A stretch of DNA of 42,908 nt. Origin: a bacterium. GTDB taxonomy: Bacteria; Vulcanimicrobiota; Vulcanimicrobiia; Vulcanimicrobiales; Vulcanimicrobiaceae. Position 1 is the first letter of the stretch; each line of letters starts with the position of its first letter. Below are positions 42,331-42,908 of the stretch, one piece after another. The notes under the pieces are model-generated. The model ran no database searches and was not told the origin of the DNA. It saw only the letters and a list, made by a program, of their open reading frames with translations. Position numbers and translations under genes: made by a program. The stretch is taken from the NCBI GenBank assembly GCA_021845615.1, contig JAJZVP010000004.1:1-42908 (forward strand), in the 5' to 3' direction.

Positions 42331-42908
42331 TCATTCCTGCGGTGCGTCCGCCTCGCCCTCTTGGGGGTCTCGGCGCGCGAGAAAGCGTTGCAGGAGATAA
42401 CCGAGCAGCACGACGCCCCAGAGCCAATGATTGACGAGCAACCTCGGCGCTATGGCGATGGCGATGGCGAGCGCGGCAAAAAACAACGTCAATATTTCGG
42501 AACGGACGCCCTCGCCCCAGTTGGGAGTTGGGGCGTCGCTCGACGCCGGGACCGGCGCGTGAGGAAAGAGCGCGGGAAGTTTTGCGGCGTAGGCATCGTA
42601 TTCGGGACCGAAGCGATCGTGGAGCACCGCGCTTTCGTGTCGCGATAGCGCCGTAACGAAAAGAAGCATCGCCACGACGAGTATGGGAATGCCCGACGGC
42701 GGCATCAAAAGCGCGATCCACGGGAGCATCAGCAGGTTGCCGAGGTAGAGCGGATTGCGTAGATAGCGAAATGGCCCCGCTACGATGAGGCGGCTCGCCG
42801 AGGCGTCGGCCGCCCAGACCGTCGACGCACGCAGATAGGCGGCGCCCCAACACCGCAACCAGAACGTCGCGATCGGAAAGAGTGCGGCGATGGCGAAAAC
42901 GAGCCGAA
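42331..42908 (-). CDS. Isoprenylcysteine/phospholipid methyltransferase-like membrane protein (5' end outside window)
   Basis: At least 192 residues, open through the right edge, so the N-terminus is missing. Hydrophobic segments include LVFAIAALFPIATFW (at the edge), LGNLLMLPWIALLM and ILVVAMLLFVTAL. The ICMT/PEMT-like SAM-binding pattern is present: GPFRYLRNPLYLGN followed by HESAVLHDRFGPEYDAYAAKLPALFP. A further C-terminal part has two more hydrophobic stretches and an acidic end. A TTG at 42858 could be taken as a start, but the upstream frame encodes a membrane helix and no stop, so I treat it as partial. The methyl acceptor is unknown. Confidence 0.75.
   Translation of the reverse strand, partial: RLVFAIAALFPIATFWLRCWGAAYLRASTVWAADASASRLIVAGPFRYLRNPLYLGNLLMLPWIALLMPPSGIPILVVAMLLFVTALSRHESAVLHDRFGPEYDAYAAKLPALFPHAPVPASSDAPTPNWGEGVRSEILTLFFAALAIAIAIAPRLLVNHWLWGVVLLGYLLQRFLARRDPQEGEADAPQE

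Overview
The window is 42.9 kb of GC-rich, densely packed bacterial chromosome. It carries about 35 protein genes and one tRNA gene, with no rRNA, CRISPR array, insertion sequence or phage gene that I can see. Start codons are mixed (ATG, GTG, some TTG), and many neighbours overlap by 1 to 14 nt. The order glyS, ppdK, dnaG, rpoD recalls the glycyl-tRNA synthetase/primase/sigma-factor neighbourhood of Firmicutes and other Terrabacteria. The gene mix and codon style would also fit an uncultured GC-rich lineage such as Eremiobacterota (WPS-2); that is a guess from content, with no phylogenetic test.

Layout. 1-9.1 kb is a housekeeping block: glycyl-tRNA synthetase, pyruvate phosphate dikinase, a membrane-anchored repeat coiled-coil protein (CCDC90/DUF1640-like), a convergent HD-domain phosphohydrolase, primase and the primary sigma factor. 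9.1-10.9 kb (minus strand) holds a KGG-repeat stress protein and two exported or anchored proteins of unknown function. 11.0-13.9 kb holds a secreted HEAT-cyclophilin fusion and, convergent to it, proline dehydrogenase plus D-aminoacyl-tRNA deacylase. 14.0-20.4 kb is a compact plus-strand run: receiver-only response regulator, MntP, KamB-like and KamC-like aminomutase reactivase subunits, a 3-keto-5-aminohexanoate cleavage enzyme and two oligopeptide-type permeases. This points to amino-acid catabolism, probably lysine through 3,5-diaminohexanoate. A tRNA-Leu(GAG) with its own promoter and terminator follows.

20.5-24.0 kb has a small hypothetical gene, cobyrinate a,c-diamide synthase (cobalamin synthesis, which would serve an adenosylcobalamin-dependent aminomutase) and a three-gene SPFH unit. 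24.1-36.4 kb is one uninterrupted plus-strand series: an RND pump with extra membrane helices, an SDR-fold protein lacking its catalytic Ser and Tyr, an M1 aminopeptidase with HEAT repeats, a PBP4-type carboxypeptidase, TldD, TldE and an ACT-domain malic enzyme. The middle of this series is a peptide-processing group. 36.4-42.3 kb has an OmpR-type regulator, then five tightly coupled genes: a beta-propeller/phosphoesterase-like exported protein with degenerate active-site motifs, a DDAH-fold protein with its catalytic triad lost, a metallophosphoesterase and an ABC-2 exporter pair. A partial isoprenylcysteine-methyltransferase-like gene runs off the right edge.

The most unusual items are the repeat coiled coil with a switch from 11- to 7-residue periods, the kamB-kamC-kce operon without its aminomutase, the two adjacent probable pseudoenzymes at 37.1-40.1 kb, the enlarged RND pump, and inverted repeats that overlap ribosome-binding sites.
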